Below are positions 7,582 to 15,859 of a DNA stretch of 37,731 nt, piece after piece. Under the pieces are notes generated by a model. That model was not told the DNA's origin. It saw only the letters and a program-made list of their open reading frames with translations, and did no database searches. Position numbers and translations under genes: made by a program. Every line of letters begins with the position of its first letter. Position 1 is the stretch's first letter. Source of the DNA: a virus; IMG/VR virus record IMGVR_UViG_3300033153_003363, positions 1 through 37,731 of that record; one strand, written 5' to 3'.

Positions 7582-8426
7582 ATGTATCATTTTTAACTTT
7601 CGAACGCTATCACGGAAGAGCTAAAGGCACTATCGGTTCATCACAGATTAGGGCAAGGTGGCTAGTAGAGAAGTGGGACGAAGCTAAGCTATGGACAGTT
7701 GGTCAGAAGTTTGACGCTCTTATTCTACAAAAGGTTTATTGGGAACAGATGATTAATGACTTTAAGGGAGTTAAGATATTAGATTTATGCGACCCTGATT
7801 GGCTCAATGGTGATGTTGAGATAGTAGATGTAATGAAAAGAGTTGACCACGTAACCACATCAACAGAGGGCTTAGCTAAGTATCTTGGTCAGATGACTAA
7901 GACACCAATAACCGTTGTGCCTGATAGATTGAATATGGATTACTTCACAGAACAGAGAGAGCACACAGAGAGAGCAAGAAACGTAGTATGGTTTGGGTAT
8001 TATCATAATGCCAAGCAAGTATTAAACGCACCATTATTACAGAGCTTGAAAATGCGTGGATTAGGATTGACCGTTGTAAGTAATGCAGACTATTTACCAG
8101 CTAATGATATGGGAGTTAATATACAGAATATAAATTGGACACCTGAAAATGCTTATATGGATATTAAGAGTGGTGATTTTGCTATTAATCCACCGAGTAT
8201 GACTAGAGGGTTTAGATTTAAGAGTAATAATAAAACATTAATTGCTTGGGCGTTAGGATTACCTGTTGCTAATACTGCTGATGAAATGGATAAGTTTATT
8301 AATCCTGATGAACGTAACAAGGAAGTTAAAATACGTATGGAAGAAATTAAAAAAGATTGGACAGTAGAAAAATCAATAGAACAATATAAACAAATACTAT
8401 GCAAAGTAGAACAAACGAAGAAATAA
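7578..8426 (+). CDS. Glycosyltransferase, GT-B fold, short GT4-like
   Basis: A 282-residue protein shorter than a typical GT4 enzyme (about 350-380). Visible elements are GSSQIRARWLVEKW near residue 19, LDLCDPDWLNGD near 73, HVTTSTEGLAKYL near 94 and TPITVVPDRLNMDYF near 112, the linker between domains, then VVWFGYYHNAKQ near 136, which corresponds to the G-x-x-x-x-K loop that begins the donor domain. The Glu-rich E-x7-E region is replaced by KSNNKTLIAWALGLPVANT near 214, with Asn-Lys where the first Glu usually lies. It is the last enzyme of the glycan module before the structural block. Confidence 0.72.
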   Translation: MNVSFLTFERYHGRAKGTIGSSQIRARWLVEKWDEAKLWTVGQKFDALILQKVYWEQMINDFKGVKILDLCDPDWLNGDVEIVDVMKRVDHVTTSTEGLAKYLGQMTKTPITVVPDRLNMDYFTEQREHTERARNVVWFGYYHNAKQVLNAPLLQSLKMRGLGLTVVSNADYLPANDMGVNIQNINWTPENAYMDIKSGDFAINPPSMTRGFRFKSNNKTLIAWALGLPVANTADEMDKFINPDERNKEVKIRMEEIKKDWTVEKSIEQYKQILCKVEQTKK

Positions 8427-8575
8427 CAAAAGAATTTTTAGCATATTGCAAGGAATTGGGATTTGGAAAGTTTGAGGTTAATGTGATTGACGGTGTACCG
8501 AAGAAGATTACAAACGTAAAACAAGACGTGAGATTTGACTTGAAAACAGGGTATCAAGATATATCTATGAAATAG
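8399..8575 (+). CDS. DUF2292-like small protein
   Basis: A 58-residue protein overlapping the glycosyltransferase by 28 nt. It ends with a beta-hairpin pattern GFGKFEVNVIDGVPKKI followed by VRFDL, resembling the short DUF2292 (YezD) fold in which a Gly-x-hydrophobic strand, D-G turn and basic strand alternate. Role unknown. The stop lies 3 nt before the late promoter. Confidence 0.5.
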   Translation: MQSRTNEEITKEFLAYCKELGFGKFEVNVIDGVPKKITNVKQDVRFDLKTGYQDISMK

Positions 8576-8578
8576 CCC

Positions 8579-8608
8579 TTGACAAAATTATAAGGATAGT
8601 ATTATAAT
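8579..8608 (+). promoter_or_regulatory. Strong late promoter (TTGACA-18-TATAAT)
   Basis: Both hexamers are perfect sigma70 consensus: TTGACA at 8579-8584 and TATAAT at 8603-8608, spaced 18 nt. The next gene is the portal, about 60 nt downstream, so this is the likely start of the structural operon that ends at the terminator at 26446. A 14-bp palindrome at 8641 lies in the leader. Confidence 0.85.
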
Positions 8609-8640
8609 TAGGGAAATAGACCTACTAATAAACCAAGAGG

Positions 8641-8654
8641 TTGTTAATTAACAA
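8641..8654. promoter_or_regulatory. 14-bp perfect palindrome in the late leader (possible operator)
   Basis: TTGTTAATTAACAA is its own reverse complement. It sits 32 nt after the -10 box of the late promoter and 16 nt before the portal ATG. It could bind a dimeric regulator just inside the transcript or form a weak hairpin; the sequence cannot decide. Confidence 0.5.
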
Positions 8655-8670
8655 TTTTCAGTTTATTATT

Positions 8671-10908
8671 ATGGGTAAAATACAAGAATACATTAGAAGT
8701 GCATTGGGCATTAAGACAGAAACAAAGGAAGCCGAAGTACCTTTTGTACCTATTAATGGTATTGGTACAGCGCAACAAAGTTTAGATAAGTCAGCATTAT
8801 TGGAACAATATAAGGGGTGGACATACGCTGCAGTTAGCAAAATTGCTAGTGATTGTAGTAATGTAGAGGTTACATTAAATAAAATGGACGCTAACGGTAA
8901 CGTAGAGGTAATAAAGCAACACGAAGTATTGGATTTGCTTGATTTTGTTAATCCTTTTTCTACTTATGCAGATTTAGTTGAGACAACTATTATGTATAAG
9001 AAGTTAGCTGGAGATAGTTTTTGGTTATTATTTAAGAAAAACAATAAGCCAGTAGAGATATGGCAATATTTACGACCAGACTTAATGGGAGTAGTTCCTA
9101 GTAAGACTGATTTTATTGCTGGTTATACATATAAAGTGCCAGGCGAGGGGAATATAGTTAAGTTTAATGTAGATGATATTATAATGTTTAAAGACCCTAA
9201 CCCACTTGACCCTTATCGTGGAGTTAGTCCTGTAAAAGCAGCCGAATTTGCTATTGCTACTGATGTTAAGGCGAAAGAGTGGAACTTTACTTTCTTTAAT
9301 AATTCAGCTAGACCTGATACAGTATTTAGTTTTGATGAGGGTATAGACGAAACACAGGCAAAACAACTGAAAACACAATGGGAAAATGCCCATAGAGGTA
9401 CTGCTCACTCCCAAAGAACAGCATTTATTAGTAAAGGTAAGGTGCAACAGGTTGGTATGAGCCAAAAGGATATGGACTTTTTAGAGCAGAGAAAGTTTAG
9501 TAGAGATGAGATATTGGCTATGTTTAAAGTACCGAAAGCCCTATTAGACCCACAGGAATTGAATTTTGCGAGTGCTAAGACAGCTAAGGACGTATATTAT
9601 GAGGGTGTCATTGAACCTGAAATGCGTAGATTTGTTGGTACATTAAATGAATTTCTATTACCGTTTTACGGTGGTGATAGTTTATTTTTTGACTTTGTAA
9701 GTCCGAGAGAAGCTGATAGAGATATGGTATTAAAATCATATGAGGTATTAAGTATGGTTGGTGCTATAACACCTAATGAAATTAGGCAATCAGAGGGATT
9801 TGAACCGATTGAGGGTGGTGATGATATTATGGGAGTTGATGAAACTGAAGTATTAAATGCAGAGGGTAAGGGAAAAAAGAAGAAATATAATATAAGAGTT
9901 AGAAGTAGGAGTACATCTGCCGAAGCGTTAGCTGATATTAAAGAGAAGTTAAGAGATACTGACGCATTTAAGATTAAAGAGAAATTAGTATTAAAACCCA
10001 AGATGAGTAAATCTGAACACGAGAAGTTTGGAGAACGATATTGGACTAAACAAATATATAAACTAGATAAAGAAGAAGAAAAGTTTAAGAAAGAACTTGA
10101 TAAGGAATTTGATAGACAAGAAAAGCAAACATTAAAACAACTTGCTGGTAAGAGTGTTAGTGATGTTAACTTTGATTTAGGCGAGGAAACTAAAATATTT
10201 AGAAAAACATTTAGACCAGCAGTTACAGCTTTGATTGCGTTTAGTGGTGAAGACGCTTTGGGTGATTTGGGATTAGACGGATTTGATGTAGATAAAAATA
10301 TACAGGCATATATTATGAGTGACGGATTAGAGTTTTGCAAAGGAGTAAATGAAACTACTAAAAATAAAATTAATAAACAAATTGCAGACGGTGTTGCCAA
10401 TGGTGAGGGTACTAAAAAGATTGCTAAAAGAATTACTGGTATATATGCAGAAGCTAAGACAAGTAGAGCAAATAATATTGCAAGGACAGAGGTTGCTAAG
10501 TCAACCGAGTATGGAACATTAGAAGCGTGGAAACAGAGTGAGGTAGTTGAGAGTAAAGAGTGGTTTACTGCTTTAGATGAAAGGGTATGCCCAATATGTA
10601 TGCCTTTACACGGTAAGACAACCAAATTAAATAAAGATTTTTCTGCGACTGACGGATTTGGATTAGTTGAAACACCACCAGCACATCAACAATGTCGCTG
10701 TGTAATATTACCTGTAACGATTACTAAGCAACAACAAATGCTTAACTTGAAAAAGAAAGAGAAAGAATTAGAGCAAGTTATTCAGGAAAATAAAGATAAG
10801 ACTGATGAAGCAGTTAAAGAGGTTAAGGTAAATGCTGGAAAAGAATTAGAAGATTTAAGAACAGTTAAAGACAAATTAAATAAGATAGTAGATGAGCAAG
10901 GCGACTAA
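8671..10908 (+). CDS. Portal protein fused to a MuF/SPP1 gp7-like head morphogenesis domain
   Basis: I choose the ATG at 8671 (745 residues, MGKIQEYIRSALG) over a TTG at 8641 that would lie inside the palindrome. Residues 1-390 are an HK97-family portal: YKGWTYAAVSKIASD near 45, DDIIMFKDPNPLDPYRGVSP near 165, RDEILAMFKVPKALL near 280, and ITPNEIRQSEGFEPIEGGD near 365. It makes the dodecameric DNA gate of the capsid. After a charged linker, residues from about 595 on form a MuF domain: NIARTEVAKSTEYG, EWFTALDERVCPICMPLHGKT, PPAHQQCRCVILP. MuF proteins act in head assembly or are injected. A coiled coil ends the chain. The single-chain fusion is less common than two separate genes. Confidence 0.92.
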   Translation: MGKIQEYIRSALGIKTETKEAEVPFVPINGIGTAQQSLDKSALLEQYKGWTYAAVSKIASDCSNVEVTLNKMDANGNVEVIKQHEVLDLLDFVNPFSTYADLVETTIMYKKLAGDSFWLLFKKNNKPVEIWQYLRPDLMGVVPSKTDFIAGYTYKVPGEGNIVKFNVDDIIMFKDPNPLDPYRGVSPVKAAEFAIATDVKAKEWNFTFFNNSARPDTVFSFDEGIDETQAKQLKTQWENAHRGTAHSQRTAFISKGKVQQVGMSQKDMDFLEQRKFSRDEILAMFKVPKALLDPQELNFASAKTAKDVYYEGVIEPEMRRFVGTLNEFLLPFYGGDSLFFDFVSPREADRDMVLKSYEVLSMVGAITPNEIRQSEGFEPIEGGDDIMGVDETEVLNAEGKGKKKKYNIRVRSRSTSAEALADIKEKLRDTDAFKIKEKLVLKPKMSKSEHEKFGERYWTKQIYKLDKEEEKFKKELDKEFDRQEKQTLKQLAGKSVSDVNFDLGEETKIFRKTFRPAVTALIAFSGEDALGDLGLDGFDVDKNIQAYIMSDGLEFCKGVNETTKNKINKQIADGVANGEGTKKIAKRITGIYAEAKTSRANNIARTEVAKSTEYGTLEAWKQSEVVESKEWFTALDERVCPICMPLHGKTTKLNKDFSATDGFGLVETPPAHQQCRCVILPVTITKQQQMLNLKKKEKELEQVIQENKDKTDEAVKEVKVNAGKELEDLRTVKDKLNKIVDEQGD

Positions 10909-12253
10909 AAGTTCCAAGACATTAAACGAATTTTTTGGCGATAAAAGTCAAGATGTTAGGGTTATTATGCCTAAAGCATTTTTGGCTAACCTTAGCACAG
11001 AACTAGACAAATCTAACAAGCGTATATCTGACGCTGTTACAAAAAATGATAATAAGGAATTAATAAAAATATTAATTGAAGACAATCAAGAGTTAAAGGG
11101 ATTGATGACAAACCTAGAGAACGCTATTAGAGAAAGCCGAGTTGACCAAGTAGAAATTTTAAACTTACAAGAGCCACAGGAAATTGAGATACCTGAATAC
11201 CCAGCAGAGATTGATATTAAAAAACCAAAGTGGTATCAGAAATTTGATGATACAGGCTTAAAGACACTTATTAAAAATGGGTTTGAATTTTTAGGGAAAC
11301 AACTGAACCTTGATAAATATAAAGATAAGAAAAATGCATTAGCAGTTAGATTGGTAGATAAAACTGGTAAATCTTTTTATGACGCTATGTTCCAAGCTAT
11401 AAGTGGGAGTGTACCTAATTTTATGGACACTCACTTAATGGCTTATAATGGTGATACTGGGAAATGGCAAGGAGTAACAGGACACGCCTTTAATGGTGAT
11501 ATGACAGTAGATACGTTCCCACACGAAGCAGATACTCACGTACCACTTGGCGAAGTAACTGGACATAGTTCGGTAAATAAGTTTGGTAGAAATAGTAATG
11601 TTGATACTGGCACAACAGAAGAAATTTGGGACGGTAGTAGAGTATACGTATTCCCAACAACAGCTTCAATTACACATATTAGGTCAGCAGTAGATAGTGC
11701 AATTACACAAGGAGTGGTTTGTGAAGTTCAGGGATTAGATACTAATTGGGATTTAGTAGTTCAGAACGTTACAACAGACCCAGCTGATAGTGAAACAGAA
11801 ATAGAACTAGGTACTGCCTTACGTAGAGTATTTAGAGTTAAGGTATTAGATGATACTTCTTTAGACCAAGATATTTGGGTCGGTCCAAACCCAGCTACGG
11901 CAGCAAATTCTAGTGCGATAGTACAAGCTGGTAACAACCAAACCTTAATGGCTATCTATACAGTACCAAATGGAAAGACAGCAGTAATGACTAATTATTA
12001 TATATCAGTTAATCCAGCAACAGGTAAAGACCCAACATCTATGCCTGTTCGTATGTGGGCAAGAGATAATGAAAATGGATATGCACCACAGTTAAAGCAC
12101 GTTCAGGGTTTAGTAGCTGGGTATATACAACAAGAGTTTCACCCACATTATAGATTTAATCAGCAAACAGATATATATTTTGACGCTACACCAGTAGGTA
12201 AACCAGCAGATGTGTCGTTGGGATTTGACTTAATACTAATAGATAATAATTAA
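10892..12253 (+). CDS. Virion structural protein, probable capsid decoration or head fibre
   Basis: A 453-residue protein overlapping the portal by 17 nt and placed ahead of the protease. Residues 1-150 are charged and helical, with IEDNQELKGLMTNLENAI suggesting a coiled coil that could anchor it. Residues 190-450 look like beta-rich virion protein: a conserved-looking NKFGRNSNVDTGTTEEIWDG near 230, VYVFPTTASITHIRS, VQGLDTNWD near 289, LRRVFRVKV near 310, and AGNNQTLMAIYTVPNGKTA near 348. The combination KFGRN-DTGT-WDG, PTTA, VQGLD-W and TLMAIYTVP-GKTA is one I associate with uncharacterised structural proteins in environmental phages. Decoration or fibre function is inferred from position and fold type. 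Confidence 0.68.
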   Translation: MSKATKSSKTLNEFFGDKSQDVRVIMPKAFLANLSTELDKSNKRISDAVTKNDNKELIKILIEDNQELKGLMTNLENAIRESRVDQVEILNLQEPQEIEIPEYPAEIDIKKPKWYQKFDDTGLKTLIKNGFEFLGKQLNLDKYKDKKNALAVRLVDKTGKSFYDAMFQAISGSVPNFMDTHLMAYNGDTGKWQGVTGHAFNGDMTVDTFPHEADTHVPLGEVTGHSSVNKFGRNSNVDTGTTEEIWDGSRVYVFPTTASITHIRSAVDSAITQGVVCEVQGLDTNWDLVVQNVTTDPADSETEIELGTALRRVFRVKVLDDTSLDQDIWVGPNPATAANSSAIVQAGNNQTLMAIYTVPNGKTAVMTNYYISVNPATGKDPTSMPVRMWARDNENGYAPQLKHVQGLVAGYIQQEFHPHYRFNQQTDIYFDATPVGKPADVSLGFDLILIDNN

Positions 12254-12283
12254 AAATATAAATTAATACGTAAAGATAGGTTT

Positions 12284-13072
12284 ATGGAAAAAATTAAAGG
12301 TAAAATAAAACAATTAAATAAGGATACGATAACCGTAGTCGCTTCATCTAATGCAGTTGACCGTGACGGTGATGTACTTGACCCAAAGGGTTGGGATTTA
12401 AAAAACTTTCAAACAAACCCTGTTTTGCTATGGTCACATAATGCTAGTGAATTACCTATTGGTAAAGTGTTAGATGTACATACAGAGGGTGATGAATTAA
12501 TAGCAGAAGTTAAATTTGCTGACCACACATTTGCTGGGGAAGTAGAGAAGTTGGTACGCAACGGATTTATTAATACTACATCAGTTGGCTTTATGCCACA
12601 GGAAGTAGAAGCAAAAGAAGCTTTAACATCTAAACAGGAATTATTAGAACTTTCGTTTGTAAATGTTCCTAGCAATCCTACTGCAACAGTAAGGCGTGAG
12701 TGGAAAGATTTTCAAGCAAAGGTAAAAGACTTTGAGAAAAAGATTGAAGAAGATAAGGAAGACTGTAAGGAAGATTGTGATTGTGAAAAATCAGTAGAAA
12801 AATCAGGACGAGTAATATCAGAAAAAAATAGAAACATTATGAGAGTAGCTAAAGAAGCTATGCAATCCAGTATTGGTGCAATAGATGACCTGTTAGTAAT
12901 ATCAGAACCACAACCTAAAGAAATAACAATGCCTGAAAAAAAGGGCGTTATAAATAAATTCAAAACGGCGTCTAACAAACCTAGTAAGGGTTTACGGATT
13001 GCCAAAATGATGGACAAATTAGCCGAAGCTATGATTGCCCACGAAAAAGAAAGCGAGGTGAAAAAGAAATGA
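12284..13072 (+). CDS. Prohead serine protease (HK97 family, peptidase U35/S78) with C-terminal extension
   Basis: A 262-residue maturation protease that cleaves scaffold or the capsid delta domain inside the prohead. Residues 1-140 form the protease: VVASSNAVDRDGDVLDPKGWDL near 18, WSHN with catalytic His52, NTTSVGF with catalytic Ser100, and LLELSFVNVPSNPTA near 120 with the third acidic position. The remaining 120 residues are charged and helical and include a DCKEDCDCEKS cysteine cluster near 158; they may act as scaffold and be cleaved away. The stop overlaps the capsid start by ATGA. Confidence 0.92.
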   Translation: MEKIKGKIKQLNKDTITVVASSNAVDRDGDVLDPKGWDLKNFQTNPVLLWSHNASELPIGKVLDVHTEGDELIAEVKFADHTFAGEVEKLVRNGFINTTSVGFMPQEVEAKEALTSKQELLELSFVNVPSNPTATVRREWKDFQAKVKDFEKKIEEDKEDCKEDCDCEKSVEKSGRVISEKNRNIMRVAKEAMQSSIGAIDDLLVISEPQPKEITMPEKKGVINKFKTASNKPSKGLRIAKMMDKLAEAMIAHEKESEVKKK

Positions 13073-14409
13073 TAACAAAAGAACAAGAAGAAGCAACCGA
13101 AGAAGAGAAAGTTGAGACTACAACAGAGGAAAAACCCGAAGAAGTAGTTGAAACACCAAAAGAAGAAGAAAAGACTGAGGAAGTTGTTGACGAAGCTGCC
13201 GAAAAAGTTATGAAGTTAGTTGACGCTAAAGTAGCCGAAATAACTAAAGCTAAAGAAGCAAAAGTCGCCAAGAAAGAATTAGTCTTCGCTGATACAGCAG
13301 ATGTTACTGCTAATGACTATGATATGGACTTGTACACGAAAAAAGACGGTACTAAAGTTACAATCAAAAAGTCTGAAGCAGAACATCTAGGTAAATGGTT
13401 TCAAAAGTTTGCTGAATTTGCAACATCAAAAAGTCCAGACGCTTGGGCAGATATGAAGAAAGAGTATAACACTCTAGAAAAGTTTGCAGTTCAACAGAAA
13501 TTAGAACCACTATCAACTGTAACAGCAGCAGAGGGTGGTAATCTCGTTCCAACAATTTTGTTTAATGAAATTATACCTCTATTAGAGGATATGGCAGTAA
13601 TTAGACCTAATTCTAGGGTTATTGATATGAAAGGCGTAAAGACATTAGCTTTACCTTCAGTCAGTTCAAAACCTTACGTATCTTGGAACGCAGAAACTGC
13701 ACAAAAGTCAACCACGTCAGTACAATTCGGTCAAATATCTTTAACACCATACATCTTGGCAGGTATAATCCCTGTAACTACACAGTTGATTGATGACAGT
13801 CCATTTAACGTTGTACAATTAGTATCTGAACTTTTAGCCGAAGCAATTGCTAAGGAAGAAGACAGAGCATTTGTAAACGGTAGTGGTGCTGGTCAACCGA
13901 CTGGGATTACAACTTATACACCAGGATATACTATTGCTGTTGCTGGAACATTAGCTTTCACTGATATTAATAGTTGTTATATGGGATTACCACAGAAGCA
14001 TAGAGCTTCAAGCAAGTTAGCTTGGATTATGCACTCAAACACTCTTGCAACACTATTAAATATGCAAGACGGTAATAACAGACCTATTGTTGATATTCAC
14101 GCGCCATTTAGTGGCAGAGGACTACCAAGTATTAGGGGTGCTAAAGTATTAGAGCAAAATGATGTTAACCAAGATGAGATTTGGTTAGTTGATTTAGCTT
14201 ACTATTGGATTGGTTATTCAAGGACGTTAGGAATTGATATTTCAAGAGAAGCCACGATTGGTGGAAATATGAACGCAGACTTAGGTGTTTATACAGCTGG
14301 TCAGAATATGTGGGAAAGAAATATGATTGCTATTCGTGCTGAAGAAAAAGTTGACGGTGAACTTGTAACAACAAGAGCCGCTGCTTCAATCACTGGTATT
14401 AGGGATTAA
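13069..14409 (+). CDS. Major capsid protein, HK97 fold
   Basis: A 446-residue capsid subunit. The first 100 or so residues are very rich in Glu, Lys and Ala (EEATEEEKVETTTEEKPEE) and look like the delta/scaffold domain removed by the protease upstream. The HK97 fold follows: LSTVTAAEGGNLVPTILFNE near 147 (the N-arm/E-loop entry typical of these proteins), EEDRAFVNGSGAGQPTGI near 264, WIMHSNTLATLL near 323, and NMNADLGVYTAGQNMWERN near 403 followed by an R-A-E/D ending. Order portal, protease, capsid is standard. Confidence 0.93.
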   Translation: MITKEQEEATEEEKVETTTEEKPEEVVETPKEEEKTEEVVDEAAEKVMKLVDAKVAEITKAKEAKVAKKELVFADTADVTANDYDMDLYTKKDGTKVTIKKSEAEHLGKWFQKFAEFATSKSPDAWADMKKEYNTLEKFAVQQKLEPLSTVTAAEGGNLVPTILFNEIIPLLEDMAVIRPNSRVIDMKGVKTLALPSVSSKPYVSWNAETAQKSTTSVQFGQISLTPYILAGIIPVTTQLIDDSPFNVVQLVSELLAEAIAKEEDRAFVNGSGAGQPTGITTYTPGYTIAVAGTLAFTDINSCYMGLPQKHRASSKLAWIMHSNTLATLLNMQDGNNRPIVDIHAPFSGRGLPSIRGAKVLEQNDVNQDEIWLVDLAYYWIGYSRTLGIDISREATIGGNMNADLGVYTAGQNMWERNMIAIRAEEKVDGELVTTRAAASITGIRD

Positions 14410-14460
14410 TTCTTTTTACTTGCTGTTCATCTGCTTCGGACAGGTGGGCAGACGTAAGAA
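14410..14460 (+). other. Strong RNA stem-loop with a C(UUCG)G tetraloop after the capsid gene
   Basis: CATCTGC (14428-14434) pairs with GCAGGTG-like sequence (G at 14439 plus CAGGTG 14441-14446, one bulged A), capped by TTCG. CTG 14423-14425 / CAG 14449-14451 and TTCTT 14410-14414 / AAGAA 14456-14460 extend the stem imperfectly. There is no T-run after it, so it is more likely a 3' mRNA-stabilising or partial termination element below the capsid gene than a full terminator. Confidence 0.65.
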
Positions 14461-14478
14461 TAATTAATTAAGAAATAT

Positions 14479-14688
14479 ATGACTAAAGTAAAGTTAACAA
14501 AAGAATATCTATCAAAAATAAAAGTAAATTCAGACGGAGTTTATGAGGTTGAAGATGACCGTGCAAAAGATTTAGTTGAAGCTGGTAATGCTGAATATCT
14601 TGACAAACCTGTTGAGGTTAAAGAGTTAAAAAAGAAAAAAACAAAAGTAATGAAGCCACGTAAAAAGAGAAAGTATTTTACTAAATAG
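14479..14688 (+). CDS. Small basic protein between capsid and connector genes
   Basis: A 69-residue protein. The first 45 residues resemble the small fold seen after capsid genes in many siphoviruses (VKLTKEYLSKIKVNSDGVYEVEDDRAKDLVEAGNAEYL split by a Gly turn), and the last 24 are almost all Lys/Arg (KKKKTKVMKPRKKRKYF). The basic tail could touch DNA or a capsid face. Function unknown. Confidence 0.65.
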   Translation: MTKVKLTKEYLSKIKVNSDGVYEVEDDRAKDLVEAGNAEYLDKPVEVKELKKKKTKVMKPRKKRKYFTK

Positions 14689-14694
14689 AAAATT

Positions 14695-15321
14695 ATGCCA
14701 ATTAACAACAACGGTCTGACAACGGTGGATAGGGTTAAAACCTTTATCGGAATAACCGTTGCTGACCACGATACATTATTAGAACGATTAATTAATCAGG
14801 TAAGTGATTTTGTAGAACACTACTGCGATAGGACTTTTGTTGAAACCGATTATACTAATGAGATTTATGATGGTACTGGCACAGACAAACTATTTTTAAG
14901 GAACTTTCCTGTATCTTCTACTGATACATTTACATTAGAAAGATTATCTGGTAATCAGAATACAAGTAATTTTGATAGCATAGAAAGTGAACTTTATTTT
15001 GTAGATTTTAATACAGGAATAATTGAAACAACTGGTTGGGGATTTACAGAACGACCTAGAAAATTCAGAGTAACTTATACTGCCGGATATGCGTTTAAGA
15101 ATGATGGCGCACCACTTGTAACACTAGAGAGCTTGAATATAGGGGACTTAGAATTTGCAGTATGGAAGTTAGTAGCTAATGCTTTTGAAATGAGAAAAAA
15201 TACCAGTAACGTATCAGCCGAAACTATTGGGGACTACTCGGTAACATTCCGTAAATCAACTATGGCTGACCAAGAAATAAAAGACATTTTAAACACTTAC
15301 AAAAGACCACATAAGAACTAA
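14695..15321 (+). CDS. Head-tail connector, gp6-like adaptor
   Basis: A 208-residue protein that should form the adaptor ring below the portal. VDRVKTFIGITVADHDTLLERL at residues 8-29 and VSDFVEHYCDRTFVETDYTNE near 37 are the usual opening of phage gp6-like connectors, and FRVTYTAGYAF near 123 followed by LEFAVWKLVANAFEMR is the usual second half. Position after the capsid gene agrees. Confidence 0.85.
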   Translation: MPINNNGLTTVDRVKTFIGITVADHDTLLERLINQVSDFVEHYCDRTFVETDYTNEIYDGTGTDKLFLRNFPVSSTDTFTLERLSGNQNTSNFDSIESELYFVDFNTGIIETTGWGFTERPRKFRVTYTAGYAFKNDGAPLVTLESLNIGDLEFAVWKLVANAFEMRKNTSNVSAETIGDYSVTFRKSTMADQEIKDILNTYKRPHKN

Positions 15322-15325
15322 AAAT

Positions 15326-15541
15326 ATGGACGAAACATTAAAATTATTATACGAATTAGCCCAAGATAATAATTTTCATATCGGGGTTTTAAATGACGAA
15401 CTTGGAGATTTATCTGTTCAATATGCTGCGATAAAAGCACAAGTTGATATTATAATGTGGTTTATTGCCATTAATATTATCACTTGGGTTGGTGCAGTTG
15501 TCGGATTATTTATCAGGAAAATATTTAAGAATGGAAAATAA
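15326..15541 (+). CDS. Small protein with C-terminal membrane segment
   Basis: A 71-residue protein with an acidic helical N-terminus (residues 1-38) and one hydrophobic segment at about 42-65 (IMWFIAINIITWVGAVVGLF) ending RKIFKNGK. The layout, helix then one TM then a basic tail, is that of haemolysin XhlA-like proteins, but its site among connector genes is odd for a lysis gene. Overlaps the next gene by 1 nt (TAATG). Confidence 0.5.
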   Translation: MDETLKLLYELAQDNNFHIGVLNDELGDLSVQYAAIKAQVDIIMWFIAINIITWVGAVVGLFIRKIFKNGK

Positions 15542-15858
15542 TGACCATAGCCGGATTTTTTGACAGAAGAATAGAGATTAGGAGAATTAGAGATATAGGT
15601 GGAGATAAGTCAACTTACTTCGCTACTGCTACTGTGGACGGACACCAACAAAGGATTGACGATAGGAATAGTGAAGTAGAAGCACAAATATTTGGTGCTA
15701 CCCATAAAGTATGGGTGGATATAAGCGTAGATATTAAAGATGGAGATATAGTAGTAATAGATGATACGAGATATGACGTAGTTGCTACTGACCACAAGGA
15801 TTATGGATTTGCTATGAATGTGCATAAAGAAATGTTCCTAAGAATTTACAACGACTAA
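15541..15858 (+). CDS. Head closure/stopper protein (SPP1 gp16-like)
   Basis: A 105-residue beta-rich protein. FFDRRIEIRRIRDIGGDKSTY at the start, VDGHQQRIDDRNSEVEAQIFG in the middle, and KDGDIVVIDDTRYDVV near 75 match the head-tail joining family, where a conserved D/G turn and the R-Y-x-V strand close a small barrel. It plugs the connector after DNA filling. Same position as in SPP1/HK97-like phages. Confidence 0.8.
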   Translation: MTIAGFFDRRIEIRRIRDIGGDKSTYFATATVDGHQQRIDDRNSEVEAQIFGATHKVWVDISVDIKDGDIVVIDDTRYDVVATDHKDYGFAMNVHKEMFLRIYND

Positions 15859-15859
15859 G

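Noticed and set aside
8641-8670. Upstream TTG start for the portal
   Set aside because: It would start inside a perfect palindrome and add ten hydrophobic residues absent from portals; ATG 8671 is a better fit.
9666-10625. Long open frame on the minus strand across the portal gene (319 codons)
   Set aside because: It is the complement of a well-supported portal-MuF gene, is rich in Leu/Ser/Asn as shadow frames of AT-rich genes are, and has no ribosome site or neighbours on that strand.
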